A stretch of 64,000 nucleotides of DNA from JARYGU01 sp033795365 (lineage in GTDB: Bacteria; Pseudomonadota; Alphaproteobacteria; Rhizobiales; Rhizobiaceae). Each line of letters opens with the position of its first letter. Within the stretch, counting starts at the first letter, position 1. Below are positions 47,863 to 56,964 of this stretch, piece after piece. The notes beneath the pieces were generated by a model. The model saw nothing but the letters and a program-made list of their open reading frames with translations, did not search any database and was not told the origin of the DNA. The stretch lies in contig JARYGU010000001.1 of NCBI GenBank assembly GCA_033795365.1, forward strand, positions 783,477 to 847,476, given 5' to 3'. The position numbers and the translations under genes were made by a program.

Positions 47863-49383
47863 ATGCAGGGATCGCGCTTCGCCTTTGGTCCGTTCGTGCT
47901 TGATTCCGGTGCGGGAACGCTCCTTCGGAACGATGTTCCCGTTGCCGTTGGCAATCGCGGGCTGAAGTTGCTCGCGGCGCTCGTCGGAAGGCCCGGCGAG
48001 GTTCTGGGCAAGGCCGAACTGATGGACGCCGGGTGGCCGGGCAGGGCCGTCGAGGAGGGTAACCTCACCGTCCAGATCGCACATCTCAGGAAGCTGCTTG
48101 GTCCGGCCGATGATGCCGGTAGTGGGGGCGGTGAATGGATCGCAACGGTTCCGCGCGTCGGCTACCGCTTCGTGGGCGCCATTAAACAGCGCGGCGGGCG
48201 AACGGGAAAACCCTTGCCGCTGCCCGACAAACCGTCGATAGCCGTGCTGCCCTTCGTGAATGTCAGCAACGATCCGGAGCAGGAAGCCTTCGCCGACGGC
48301 TTGACCGAAGACCTGATCACGGACCTCTCCAGGAACTCGGGCCTGTTCGTCATCGCGCGAAACTCGGCCTTCGTCTACAAAGGAAAGGCGATGGATGTGC
48401 GCGCGATCGCCAAGGATCTTGGCGTGCGCTATCTGCTCACGGGCGGCGCAAGGCGCGCCGCGGGACGCGTGCGCATCAACGCACAACTGGTCGACGCGGT
48501 AAGCGGCGATCATCTATGGGCGGAACGCTTCGATCGCGGCCTGGAAGATATCTTTGCCGTTCAGGACGAGGTGACGGCCAAGATCGTAGAGGCGTTGCTT
48601 GGGCGGCTCGGCGCACCGCCGCCGCGCAATCGGCCCAGGAATCTCGACGCCTACGATCTGTGCGTCAGGGCGCGCAAGCTGATGGATGATGCGCCGCAGG
48701 CGGCGCGGGAAGCGCACCTGATGCTCACGCGGGCGGTTTCGCTCGATCCGGAATACGCCGAGGCCTATCGCTGGCTTGCCCTGAACCACTGGATGGGATG
48801 GATACATTCCGGCGGACCAACGGAAACGACCCGCAACGTCGCCTTGGAGCTGGCGCGCAAGGCGGTAACGATCGATCCGAACGACGCCGGTTGTCGCTGG
48901 GTCCTTGCCTACCTGCTTGCATATGCGCGCCGCTTCGCCGAGGCGGACGGGGAATTCGCAAAGGCGATCGAGCTCGACCCCAACGAGGCCGACGCCTGGG
49001 CGGCGTTGTCCGACATCGCGGTTCTGGCCGGGCGGGTCGCGGAGGGCCTTGAGCATATCGCCAAGGCGTTCCGGCTGAACCCGTTTCCGGCAAGCTGGTA
49101 CTATCTGGCGCTCGGCCAGGCGCAATATGCGACCGGCGACTACGAAGCCGCTGTCGAAACCCTGCGCAAAGACGAGACATATCGGACGAGTTCTCGGCGA
49201 TTCCTGGCGGCAAGCCTTGCGCAACTGGGCCGGCTCGACGAGGCGCGCGCGGAAGCCGAACTGTTCCTGGTCGGCAACCCGCACTTTACAAATAGCCACT
49301 GGGCCGCGACCGAGCCGTTGCGCGACGCTGCGGCGCTCGAGCATTTCCTTGACGGCTACCGCAAGGCCGGCCTTCCGGAGTGA
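47863..49383 (+). CDS. Winged-helix DNA-binding protein with TolB-like and TPR domains
   Basis: 506 residues in three parts: an OmpR/PhoB-type winged helix (about 1-105, ending VPRVGYRFVGAI), a TolB/FlgO-like domain beginning SIAVLPFVNVSNDPEQEAFA (about 125-245, commonly annotated as adenylate-cyclase-like though no cyclase residues are visible), and TPR repeats to the C-terminus. No membrane helix separates them, unlike CadC. Such proteins are cytoplasmic transcription regulators with unknown signals. There is no obvious target operon; ampC and MFS genes are divergent neighbours. Confidence 0.82.
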   Translation: MQGSRFAFGPFVLDSGAGTLLRNDVPVAVGNRGLKLLAALVGRPGEVLGKAELMDAGWPGRAVEEGNLTVQIAHLRKLLGPADDAGSGGGEWIATVPRVGYRFVGAIKQRGGRTGKPLPLPDKPSIAVLPFVNVSNDPEQEAFADGLTEDLITDLSRNSGLFVIARNSAFVYKGKAMDVRAIAKDLGVRYLLTGGARRAAGRVRINAQLVDAVSGDHLWAERFDRGLEDIFAVQDEVTAKIVEALLGRLGAPPPRNRPRNLDAYDLCVRARKLMDDAPQAAREAHLMLTRAVSLDPEYAEAYRWLALNHWMGWIHSGGPTETTRNVALELARKAVTIDPNDAGCRWVLAYLLAYARRFAEADGEFAKAIELDPNEADAWAALSDIAVLAGRVAEGLEHIAKAFRLNPFPASWYYLALGQAQYATGDYEAAVETLRKDETYRTSSRRFLAASLAQLGRLDEARAEAELFLVGNPHFTNSHWAATEPLRDAAALEHFLDGYRKAGLPE

Positions 49384-49476
49384 CGCACCAAGAAGAAGAC
49401 CGAACCGTGAATCTCCAGGCTGAAGGTCATTACGCTTGCTCCCAACGTTGACGTTGACCAGCGCATCGAGAGGCGA

Positions 49477-49518
49477 GACTGTCGCATCTCTAACTGGTCC
49501 AACTGTCGCATTACTAAA
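49477..49518. repeat. Two direct copies of an ACTGTCGCAT-containing motif beside the IS30 element
   Basis: GACTGTCGCATCTCTAAC (49477-49494) and AACTGTCGCATTACTAAA (49501-49518) match at 13 of 18 positions and start 24 bp apart. Tandem terminal repeats of this kind are seen at ends of IS21-like elements, so this may be a leftover end of another mobile element; no transposase of that type is present. Confidence 0.45.
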
Positions 49519-49525
49519 TAGCCGT

Positions 49526-50643
49526 GTGAGTTCATGCCGAAGCGCGACTTGCGGGGCGTCTGAAGCTAACCGGCGTAGCGCATCTGAGCGAGCACTTTCT
49601 TGCGAAAGACTTCGGCCGGAGTTCTGTAGCCAAGGCACTTACGCGGCGTGGCATTGAGCCGGCTGCAAATTTCGAGCAGATCCGCATCTGTCACGGTCAA
49701 AGGATCGACCTCTCTCGAAAGCCATTTCCGGACCCGGCCGTTGGTGTTTTCGACGGTGCCTTTCTGCCACGGGGACTGTGGATCACAGAACCAGGTTTGG
49801 GTGCCGATATGCGCCTGCAGGTAGGGCCAGTCGGTGAACTCTGTTCCACGGTCGAAAGTAATCGAGCGACGGGCGAGATGGGGCAGGGCTTGCAGGGCAC
49901 GAACCAGGCCATCCATGACCGGTCGCGACTGTCGATCATTGTTGCGCAGGAAGATGGCGAAGCGGCTGACCCGTTCAACAAGCGATGTGACGTTGGCTTT
50001 TCCGAACTTCTTCCGGAACTGAATCAGATCGCATTCCCAATGCCCGAACTGTTTTCGATCCGCGACGATATCGGGGCGGCGCAGGATGTTGAGTTCCGGG
50101 CTAAACCGTTGTCCATGCTTGCGTCTTGCATGTCGCGGTCGGCGACGGGCGCGATGCTCCGGCAGATGCCGCCACAGTTTGATCGCATGGCCATCGGCCG
50201 AATATGCGAACTTATAGATCGTCTCGTGACTGACCGAGATCGGATGGCGTTCTAGGCGCATGCGCCCGGAGATCTGCTGCGGCGACCAGCCGTACATGAT
50301 CCGCTCGATCACCGACTGCCGGACATGCGAGTAGCGCGAAAGCTTCCGTAGCTTCGCACGGCGTTCACGAGCCATGCCATGCGCCGTCACGCAGTAGTAG
50401 CCGCTAAGATCGGGAACGACAGTATCAACGAATACATTGCGCTTGAGCTCTCGAAAGATCGTCGAGCGATGCCGTCCAAGCTTCTCGGCAATGATCCCGA
50501 CACTCAGCCCAGCCATGCGCCAGCGGGCGATTTTGCGACGCTCATCGAGATCAATATGGGAGTAGGTGCGTTTCATTGCATCTTCCTTGCGAGTGATAAC
50601 CTATTGGTATCATTCGCAAGTCGCACTTCAAACTTGAACCCAC
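49526..50643. mobile_element. Complete IS30-family insertion sequence
   Basis: About 1.1 kb bounded by imperfect inverted repeats: left GTGAGTTCATG... ACTTGCG (49526-49553) and right, on the other strand, GTGGGTTCAAG... ACTTGCG (50615-50643). They share the block GCGACTTGCG exactly and differ at a few other positions with one indel. A single intact transposase fills the interior. The exact outer bases and target duplication could not be fixed. It lies in the gap between the TPR regulator and purC and does not visibly break a gene. Confidence 0.85.
49566..50576 (-). CDS. IS30-family transposase
   Basis: 336 residues. The N-terminal helix-turn-helix (YSHIDLDERRKIARWRMAGL, IAEKLGRHRSTIFREL) is the IS30 signature, followed by the DDE domain: Asp in HWECDLI, Asp in TFDRGTEF and Glu in KGTVENTNGRVR. 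The C-terminal LNATPRKCLGYRTPAEVF is also canonical. The frame is intact, so the element may be active. Confidence 0.95.
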   Translation of the reverse strand: MKRTYSHIDLDERRKIARWRMAGLSVGIIAEKLGRHRSTIFRELKRNVFVDTVVPDLSGYYCVTAHGMARERRAKLRKLSRYSHVRQSVIERIMYGWSPQQISGRMRLERHPISVSHETIYKFAYSADGHAIKLWRHLPEHRARRRPRHARRKHGQRFSPELNILRRPDIVADRKQFGHWECDLIQFRKKFGKANVTSLVERVSRFAIFLRNNDRQSRPVMDGLVRALQALPHLARRSITFDRGTEFTDWPYLQAHIGTQTWFCDPQSPWQKGTVENTNGRVRKWLSREVDPLTVTDADLLEICSRLNATPRKCLGYRTPAEVFRKKVLAQMRYAG

Positions 50644-50801
50644 CCCCGCTACAATCCTACATCGCATAAGATAGATTATGGAACATATATGCGTGATTTA
50701 ACCCGCAAACAGCGGCCATGGTGTCTTCCTGCTTGACCTGCCATGGGACTGCGGCTTAAGCAGCGAGCCTGTTGGCCAATCCTTTCGCGTCAGGAGCCGA
50801 G

Positions 50802-51755
50802 ATGAGCGATTTGCGTGTTCTGTCCGATGCTTTCATCCCCGAGCTTCCAAACCGCTACAACGGCAAAGTCCGTGAGAATTACGATCTGCCGGATGGCCGG
50901 CGCATCATCATCGCCACGGACCGGCTGAGCGCGTTCGACGTCATCCTGACAGCTATCCCGTTCAAGGGCCAGGTCCTGACCGAGACAGCGCGCTACTGGT
51001 TCGAGGAAACGGCCAATATCTGCCCGAACCATGTCCTCGGGTATCCGGACCCGAACGTCGTGATCGGAACGCGCCTCGACATTCTGCCGGTAGAGGTCGT
51101 TGTCCGCGGCTATCTCGCAGGTACGACCAGCACCTCCATTTTGACCAAATACAAGAACGGCGAGCGCGAAATGTACGGTATCCGGCTGCCGGATGGCCTG
51201 CGCGACAACGAGAAGCTGCCTCAGCCAATCATCACGCCGACCAGCAAGTCCTTCGACGGCGGCCATGACGAGCCGCTCTCGGGCACCGAGATCCTTTCGC
51301 AGGGCCTGCTCACCGAAGAACAATGGAACACGGTTTCGGGTTATGCGCTCGCTCTCTTTGCCCGCGGTCAGGCGCTTGCCGCGAGCCGCGGCCTCATTCT
51401 CGTCGATACCAAATACGAATTCGGAACCGACAAGGACGGCCGGATCGTGCTTGCCGACGAGATCCATACCCCGGACAGCAGCCGCTACTGGATTGCGGAG
51501 AGCTACGAGAAGAGTTTTGCCGCCGGCGAACGTCCGGCGAGCTTCGACAAGGATTTCGTGCGCTCCTGGGTTACGGCGCGATGCGATCCCTACAAGGACC
51601 CTATACCGGAAATCCCGACCGAACTCATCGAGCAGACCTCTCGCGTCTATATCCAGGCCTTTGAGGCGATCACCGGCAGAACCTTCGTGCCCGATCTTGC
51701 CGGCAATACGGTTCTGGAAAGAATCCGGAAGAATCTTCAGACATATTTCGAATGA
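50802..51755 (+). CDS. purC: Phosphoribosylaminoimidazole-succinocarboxamide synthase
   Basis: Ligates aspartate to CAIR to form SAICAR in purine synthesis. 317 residues, the longer form of the family, with NGKVRENYDLPDG, TDRLSAFDVIL, VEVVVRGYLAGT and LVDTKYEFG. AGGAG precedes ATG 50802. The IS30 element ends 158 bp upstream, so the promoter could be affected. Convergent with the MBL hydrolase gene. Confidence 0.95.
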   Translation: MSDLRVLSDAFIPELPNRYNGKVRENYDLPDGRRIIIATDRLSAFDVILTAIPFKGQVLTETARYWFEETANICPNHVLGYPDPNVVIGTRLDILPVEVVVRGYLAGTTSTSILTKYKNGEREMYGIRLPDGLRDNEKLPQPIITPTSKSFDGGHDEPLSGTEILSQGLLTEEQWNTVSGYALALFARGQALAASRGLILVDTKYEFGTDKDGRIVLADEIHTPDSSRYWIAESYEKSFAAGERPASFDKDFVRSWVTARCDPYKDPIPEIPTELIEQTSRVYIQAFEAITGRTFVPDLAGNTVLERIRKNLQTYFE

Positions 51756-51816
51756 TTACAGCGATAACAAAAGTTTTTAAGGTTACGGATAAGTTCCATA
51801 ACCTGTGCATGCCCGC

Positions 51817-52635
51817 TCACATAGCAGGCATATCGAATTCTATCGCCATCTGATCATAGGCCGGTTCGACATTGTCCGGCGTCTCGCGCATGACCGTGTC
51901 GTAATCGAGCGGTACGTGCATATGCGTGAGAACGGCGCGGCGCGGCGAAAGTCTTTCGATCCAGCCGAGCGCCTGTTCCAGAGAGAGATGACTGGCATGG
52001 AAGCGGTATTGAAGCGCGTCGATGACCAGCAGGTCGAGATCCGCGAGCTTTTCCACCGTGCTTTCCGGAAAATCGCTGACATCCGTGCAGTAGGCGACGT
52101 CGCCGATCCGGAAGCCCAGCGAATGGATGGAGCCGTGTATCTGGAGCAGCGGCTGAAAGGTAATGGTCCCCCCTGCTCCGTCGATCGCCACCGGCCGGTC
52201 CAGCGGATCGATCAGATTGGCGGTAACGATCGGCGGATAGAGACTGCCGGCCGGGGTTTCGATGCAATAGTCGAACCCTTCGCGAATGCGCGCCATCGTC
52301 GAGGGATCGGCCCAGATCGGGATCTGGCGATGATTGTGCAGGACGAAACCGCGCAGATCATCGATGCCGTGGATATGGTCGGCATGCGGATGGGTATAAA
52401 GGGCCGCGTCGATGTTCTCGACATGGGCGGCGATCATCTGCTCGCGAAAATCCGGACCGGTATCGATCACAACCGTCGTGATGCCGTCCGGCCCGATCTG
52501 CTCGACCAGAAAGGACGCGCGGCTTCGTCGGTTTTTCGGGTTTGCCGGGTCACAGGCGCCCCAATCCCCCGTGATGCGCGGGACGCCCGGTGAGGAGGCG
52601 CAGCCGAGAATGGTGAAACGCCGCTTGGTGGCCAA
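51817..52635 (-). CDS. MBL-fold metallohydrolase (PhnP/RNase Z-like)
   Basis: 272 residues with the metallo-beta-lactamase zinc motif HPHADHIHGIDDLR near residue 82, TDVSDF and the final HMHVPLDY. The N-terminus FTILGCASSPGVPRITGDWGACD matches the PhnP-like group that hydrolyses cyclic phosphates; actual substrate unknown. It starts 2 bp after tatD, part of the metG-tatD-MBL series conserved in Rhizobiales. Confidence 0.9.
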   Translation of the reverse strand: MATKRRFTILGCASSPGVPRITGDWGACDPANPKNRRSRASFLVEQIGPDGITTVVIDTGPDFREQMIAAHVENIDAALYTHPHADHIHGIDDLRGFVLHNHRQIPIWADPSTMARIREGFDYCIETPAGSLYPPIVTANLIDPLDRPVAIDGAGGTITFQPLLQIHGSIHSLGFRIGDVAYCTDVSDFPESTVEKLADLDLLVIDALQYRFHASHLSLEQALGWIERLSPRRAVLTHMHVPLDYDTVMRETPDNVEPAYDQMAIEFDMPAM

Positions 52636-52637
52636 AC

Positions 52638-53417
52638 TCAGATCCTCGGCATCCTGGAGAAGACGCGAAATGCATTTTCCGTGGTGATCTCGGCTATTTC
52701 CGCTTCGCCGACGCCGATGGTTTCCGCCAATACCGCCGCTGTGTGCGCCACATAGGACGGTTCGTTGCGCTTGCCGCGATAGGGTTTCGGGGCGAGATAG
52801 GGAGCGTCCGTTTCCACAAGCATGCGATCCGTCGGCACGGTCTTTGCGATTTCGCGCAGTTCCTCCGATTTGGGAAAGGTCAGGATGCCGGAAAACGAGA
52901 TATAGCCGCCGAGATCGACACCGGTCAGTGCAAGTTCGAGACCTGCGGAGAAGCAGTGCAGGAGGAAGGGAAACGCCCCCTTCCGCGTCTCTTCACGCAG
53001 GATCGCAGCCATGTCCTCGTCGGCGGAACGGCTATGGATGACCAGCGGAAGGCCGGTCTGGCGTGACGCGGCGATATGATTGCGCAGGCCGATCGCCTGG
53101 GCATCGCGCGGGGCGTTGTCATAGAAATAATCGAGGCCCGCCTCCCCGATCGCCACCACGCGCGGATGGGACGACAGTCGCACGAGTTCCTCGACCGTGA
53201 CGTCGAGTTCCTCGTCGGCATTGTGCGGATGCGTCCCGACCGAACAGAAGACGGACGGATATTTTTCCGCAATCGCGAGAATCGAAGGAAACTTTTTGAC
53301 GCGGGTCGAGATCGTGATCATCTGCCGGACGCCCGCGGCATGGGCACGTGCGACGATCTCGTCGCGCTCGGCCTCGAAGTCCGGAAAGTCCAGATGGCAG
53401 TGGGTGTCGATCAGCAT
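52638..53417 (-). CDS. tatD: TatD-family metal-dependent deoxyribonuclease
   Basis: 259 residues of the amidohydrolase-like TatD family. Metal ligands: His in DTHCHLDF, Glu in IGEAGLDYFYD, His in LVIHSRSADED, His in LLHCFSAG and Asp in VETDAPYLAPKPYRGKRNEP. Starts 9 bp after metG, so it is likely translated from the same mRNA. Sometimes annotated ycfH. Confidence 0.95.
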   Translation of the reverse strand: MLIDTHCHLDFPDFEAERDEIVARAHAAGVRQMITISTRVKKFPSILAIAEKYPSVFCSVGTHPHNADEELDVTVEELVRLSSHPRVVAIGEAGLDYFYDNAPRDAQAIGLRNHIAASRQTGLPLVIHSRSADEDMAAILREETRKGAFPFLLHCFSAGLELALTGVDLGGYISFSGILTFPKSEELREIAKTVPTDRMLVETDAPYLAPKPYRGKRNEPSYVAHTAAVLAETIGVGEAEIAEITTENAFRVFSRMPRI

Positions 53418-53426
53418 GAAACGTCC

Positions 53427-54977
53427 TCACGCCTCCGGCGCGACATAACGCGGGAAGACAGGAGCCGGCGGCTCGAGCGGCGTGCCGCTGACCACCCTCC
53501 CCGCGGCACCAAGCGCTGCGAAATCCCGCTTGTCGGCCGGAGCGGCGACGAGATCGAGGAGCTTCGCGCCGGATTGCGGCATGAAAGGCTGGAGCAGGAT
53601 ACCGATCTGGCGCACGACCTCCGCCGTTATATAAAGCACGGTTCCCATCCTCGTCGGATCGGTCTTCTTCAGCGCCCAGGGCGCCTCGCCTGCGAAATAG
53701 CGGTCGGCTTCCGAGACGACCGCGATGATGGCGGCAAGTGCACGGTGGATCTGCTGCCGGCCCATCTCCTCGCGGGTGGTCTCGAACAGCGAATCGACCG
53801 AAGCGAGCATGGCCTTGTCCGCATCGCTCAGTTCGCCGCATTCGGGAATACGGGCGTCGCAATTCTTGAAGATCATCGACAGCGAGCGGCTGGCGAGATT
53901 GCCGATGCCGTTGGCGAGGTCGGAATTGATGCGCGTGGCGATCGCCTCCTCGCTGTAGCTGCCGTCCTGGCCGAAGGACACTTCCCGCAGGAAGAAATAG
54001 CGGATCTGGTCGAGGCCGAAATGCTCGACGAGATTGACGGGATCGACGACATTGCCCACCGACTTCGACATCTTCTCGCCCTTGTTGAGCAGGAAGCCGT
54101 GGGCATAGACCTTCTTGGGCAGCGGCAGGCCGGCCGACATCAGGAAAGCCGGCCAATAGACGGCATGAAACCGGATGATGTCCTTGCCGATGATATGGAT
54201 GTCGGCCGGCCAGTATTTCGCGCGCGGTCCGTTCCTGTCCTCGATATAGCCGGTCGCGGTGATGTAGTTCGTCAGCGCATCGACCCAGACATACATGACA
54301 TGGTCCGGATCGTTCGGAACCTCGATACCCCAGTCGAATGTGGTGCGCGAGATCGAGAGATCCTTGAGGCCGGACTTCACGAAGGCGATCACCTCGTTGC
54401 GGCGCTCCGCCGGGCCGATGAAGTCGGGATTGTCCTCATAGTGCTTCAGGAGCCTGTCCTGGTAGGCGGAAAGCTTGAAGAAATAGCTCTGTTCCTCCAC
54501 CCATTCGACGGGCGTGTCCTGCGGTCCGTAGCGTATTCCGTCGTCGCGAAGCTCGGTCTCGTTTTCCTGGTAATAGGCCTCGTCGCGCACGGAATACCAG
54601 CCGGCATAGCTGTCCTTGTAGACGTCGCCGTTGTCGGCCATCAGGTTCCAGATATTGCGGCAAGTCTCATGGTGACGCGCTTCCGTCGTGCGGATGAAGT
54701 CGTCGTTGGATGCATTGAGCAGCACGGCCATCTGGCGGAATTCAGCCGAATTGCGGTCGGCAAGCTCCTGCGGGCTCACGCCTTCCCTGCGCGCGGTCTG
54801 CTGCATTTTCTGGCCATGCTCGTCGGTTCCGGTCAGGAAGAAGACGTCACGCCCTGCAAGCCGCTGATAGCGCGCCATGGCATCCGTCGCGATCAGCTCG
54901 TAGGCATGGCCGATATGAGGCTTGCCGTTCGGATAGGAGATGGCGGTGGTGATGTAGAATGGCGAAGTGTCCGTCAT
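53427..54977 (-). CDS. metG: Methionyl-tRNA synthetase
   Basis: Charges tRNA-Met. 516 residues of class I aaRS: HIGH variant PHIGHAY near residue 20, KMSKS in GEKMSKSVG, and an anticodon-binding helical C-terminus. There is no CxxC zinc knuckle of the E. coli kind visible in full and no C-terminal tRNA-binding (Trbp111) domain, which is the usual alphaproteobacterial form. Start at 54977 gives MTDTSPFYITTAISYPNG. The gap to holB is 134 bp. Confidence 0.96.
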   Translation of the reverse strand: MTDTSPFYITTAISYPNGKPHIGHAYELIATDAMARYQRLAGRDVFFLTGTDEHGQKMQQTARREGVSPQELADRNSAEFRQMAVLLNASNDDFIRTTEARHHETCRNIWNLMADNGDVYKDSYAGWYSVRDEAYYQENETELRDDGIRYGPQDTPVEWVEEQSYFFKLSAYQDRLLKHYEDNPDFIGPAERRNEVIAFVKSGLKDLSISRTTFDWGIEVPNDPDHVMYVWVDALTNYITATGYIEDRNGPRAKYWPADIHIIGKDIIRFHAVYWPAFLMSAGLPLPKKVYAHGFLLNKGEKMSKSVGNVVDPVNLVEHFGLDQIRYFFLREVSFGQDGSYSEEAIATRINSDLANGIGNLASRSLSMIFKNCDARIPECGELSDADKAMLASVDSLFETTREEMGRQQIHRALAAIIAVVSEADRYFAGEAPWALKKTDPTRMGTVLYITAEVVRQIGILLQPFMPQSGAKLLDLVAAPADKRDFAALGAAGRVVSGTPLEPPAPVFPRYVAPEA

Positions 54978-55111
54978 AGCGCGCGGCCTTGTTCTTGGTG
55001 TTTGTGCGCCTGCTATTACCCCATGCCGGCCGGGAGGGAAACAGCAAGTTTGCCGGCAGGCAATGCCTCTGCCGCATTGCAGCATGCTTCGGAGCGGCAG
55101 GCGGCGCAAGC

Positions 55112-56143
55112 CTAAATGGCCGCTCGAATGTCATCGAGAAGGGCGATGATCGTCTGCTTGCGGTCGAGATTGTAGGCTTGCGCAACGCTCACTCTCTCGA
55201 CGATCGCGGATGAAAGGCGGGCGAGCCTGTCGGCCCGGTGGAGATCGCCCGCCATCGCAGCCGCGCGTGCGGCCTGCGAGACATGCCGTCCCGCATGGGC
55301 GCAGAAGAAGCCGAAGACGATATCGCCGTCGCGGACCGAGAGGACGTCGGCAAGCTTGTGCACAGTGCGGCGTGCCGGCTCTCCGCCCGACGAAACGATG
55401 GCGTCGAAGGCCTCGATGATGTCGAAGCCGCCATAGTTCACGAGTTTCAGCGCTTCGGCGACGCTGCCGTTCGCGGCTTTCAGGACCCGATCGCCCTGCC
55501 CCCCCGGCAACGATATGCCGAGCGTGTCGAGCACGTCGCGGATATCCCCCTCTCCCAGCGGCGAAAGCTGAAGCGGCAGGCAGCGCGAACGGATCGTCGG
55601 CAGCAGTTTTCCCGGCGTATGGGTCAGCACGAGGAAGAGCGAGCGTCTGGGCGGCTCCTCGAGAATCTTCAGGATGGCGTTGGCCGCATTACGATTGAGG
55701 TCGTCGGCCGGATCGACGATCACGATCCGCCAGCTGTCGCTGCCGGAGGTCTGGGCGAAGAACTTGCCGGCCCGCCGCACCTCATCCACCGTGATCGCCG
55801 CCTTCGCCTTGCCGGTCTTCTCATCGGTCGGGCGCGTAAGATGGAGCAGGTTGTGCGAAGCGCCGGCCACGATCTGGCGGCTGACCGCAGATGCGGGATC
55901 GGGATCAGCCAAAACGTCCGGCGCACTTGCCGGATCGGGGTGGGTCAGCACATGGTTGGCGAAACGGAAGGCGAGCGTTGCCTTGCCGATGCCCTCGGGG
56001 CCCTCGATGAGGATGGCGTGATGGCCCTTGCCGGAGCGATAGGACCTCGCAAGGAAACGTTCGGCCTCGTGGTGGCCGAAAAGGCGGGTCTGTTCGGCCG
56101 GGTGTAGCGCACCATCGAGAACGCCGGGCCGCTCCTCGCTCAT
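55112..56143 (-). CDS. holB: DNA polymerase III subunit delta'
   Basis: Clamp-loader subunit. 343 residues of AAA+ fold: ILIEGPEGIGKATLAFRFA, IVDPADDLNRNAANAILKILEEPP and the arginine-finger TIRSRCLPLQL. It overlaps tmk by four bases (ATGA), the usual arrangement. Confidence 0.94.
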   Translation of the reverse strand: MSEERPGVLDGALHPAEQTRLFGHHEAERFLARSYRSGKGHHAILIEGPEGIGKATLAFRFANHVLTHPDPASAPDVLADPDPASAVSRQIVAGASHNLLHLTRPTDEKTGKAKAAITVDEVRRAGKFFAQTSGSDSWRIVIVDPADDLNRNAANAILKILEEPPRRSLFLVLTHTPGKLLPTIRSRCLPLQLSPLGEGDIRDVLDTLGISLPGGQGDRVLKAANGSVAEALKLVNYGGFDIIEAFDAIVSSGGEPARRTVHKLADVLSVRDGDIVFGFFCAHAGRHVSQAARAAAMAGDLHRADRLARLSSAIVERVSVAQAYNLDRKQTIIALLDDIRAAI

Positions 56144-56886
56144 GACACCGCCTCCGGATCGTGCCTGTTGCCCCGGCGGCCCTCGATCGGAAGCAGAGGC
56201 TCGACGATCGAGGCGACCTGCGCCGCGACCTCGTCGGCGCTTCCCGCCGCGTCCACCACCCGGCAGCGCAGCGGCTCCCGCTCGGCTATGTCCAGGAACG
56301 CTTCGCGACGTTTCTCATGGGTTTCGAGTTCCTCCTTTTCGAAGCGGTCCGGTTCGGCTCCCGAGGCCGCTTCGCCGCGGCGACGCGCCCGTTCAAGCCC
56401 GACGGACGCAGGCAAATCGAAGATGATGGTGCAGTCCGGAACGACGCCGTTGACGGCGACGCGCTCGAGCGCCTCGATGAAGGCGGGCTCCAGATTGCCC
56501 GTGATCCCCTGGTAGACGCGTGAGGAATCCATGAAACGGTCGCACAGCACGATCTTGCCTGCGGAAAGTGCCGGGCGGATCACCTCTTCCACGTGATCGC
56601 TGCGGGCTGCCGCGAAAAGGACGGCTTCCATGCGTGTTCCGTAGTCCTCCGCCGCGCCGGAAAGCAGCACGTGGCGTACCGCTTCCGCACCGGGAGAGCC
56701 GCCGGGCTCGCGCGTCACGATTACGTCGAAGCCGCGACGGCGCAACGTCTCGGCAAGGCGCCGGATCTGGGTCGACTTGCCGGCGCCCTCGCCCCCTTCG
56801 AATGTGACAAACAAGCCGTTTGCGGCAGACAAATCGAAAATCCGTTCTTGCAGGCCCGCGGCCGTATCTGACTGTTGCCGGCGCAT
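56140..56886 (-). CDS. tmk: Thymidylate kinase
   Basis: Phosphorylates dTMP to dTDP. P-loop FEGGEGAGKSTQIRRLAETL, DRFMDSSRVYQG and the LID region with RARRRGEA. The ATG at 56886 gives 248 residues with about 24 residues before the P-loop strand, longer than most; a later TTG start (near LSAANGLFVTF) would give the family length, so the start is uncertain. Coupled to holB. Confidence 0.93.
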   Translation of the reverse strand: MRRQQSDTAAGLQERIFDLSAANGLFVTFEGGEGAGKSTQIRRLAETLRRRGFDVIVTREPGGSPGAEAVRHVLLSGAAEDYGTRMEAVLFAAARSDHVEEVIRPALSAGKIVLCDRFMDSSRVYQGITGNLEPAFIEALERVAVNGVVPDCTIIFDLPASVGLERARRRGEAASGAEPDRFEKEELETHEKRREAFLDIAEREPLRCRVVDAAGSADEVAAQVASIVEPLLPIEGRRGNRHDPEAVS

Positions 56887-56964
56887 CTATGCGGCGCCTC
56901 TTCCCGACGACCTGTAGCCGATGTTTTCGGCTCGCGAAACCGTCAGCTATCGAATATCCCGCAC

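Noticed and set aside
51780..51804. Terminator hairpin between purC and the MBL gene
   Set aside because: Only a 6-bp AT-rich stem with a 13-nt loop and no T-run; too weak to call.
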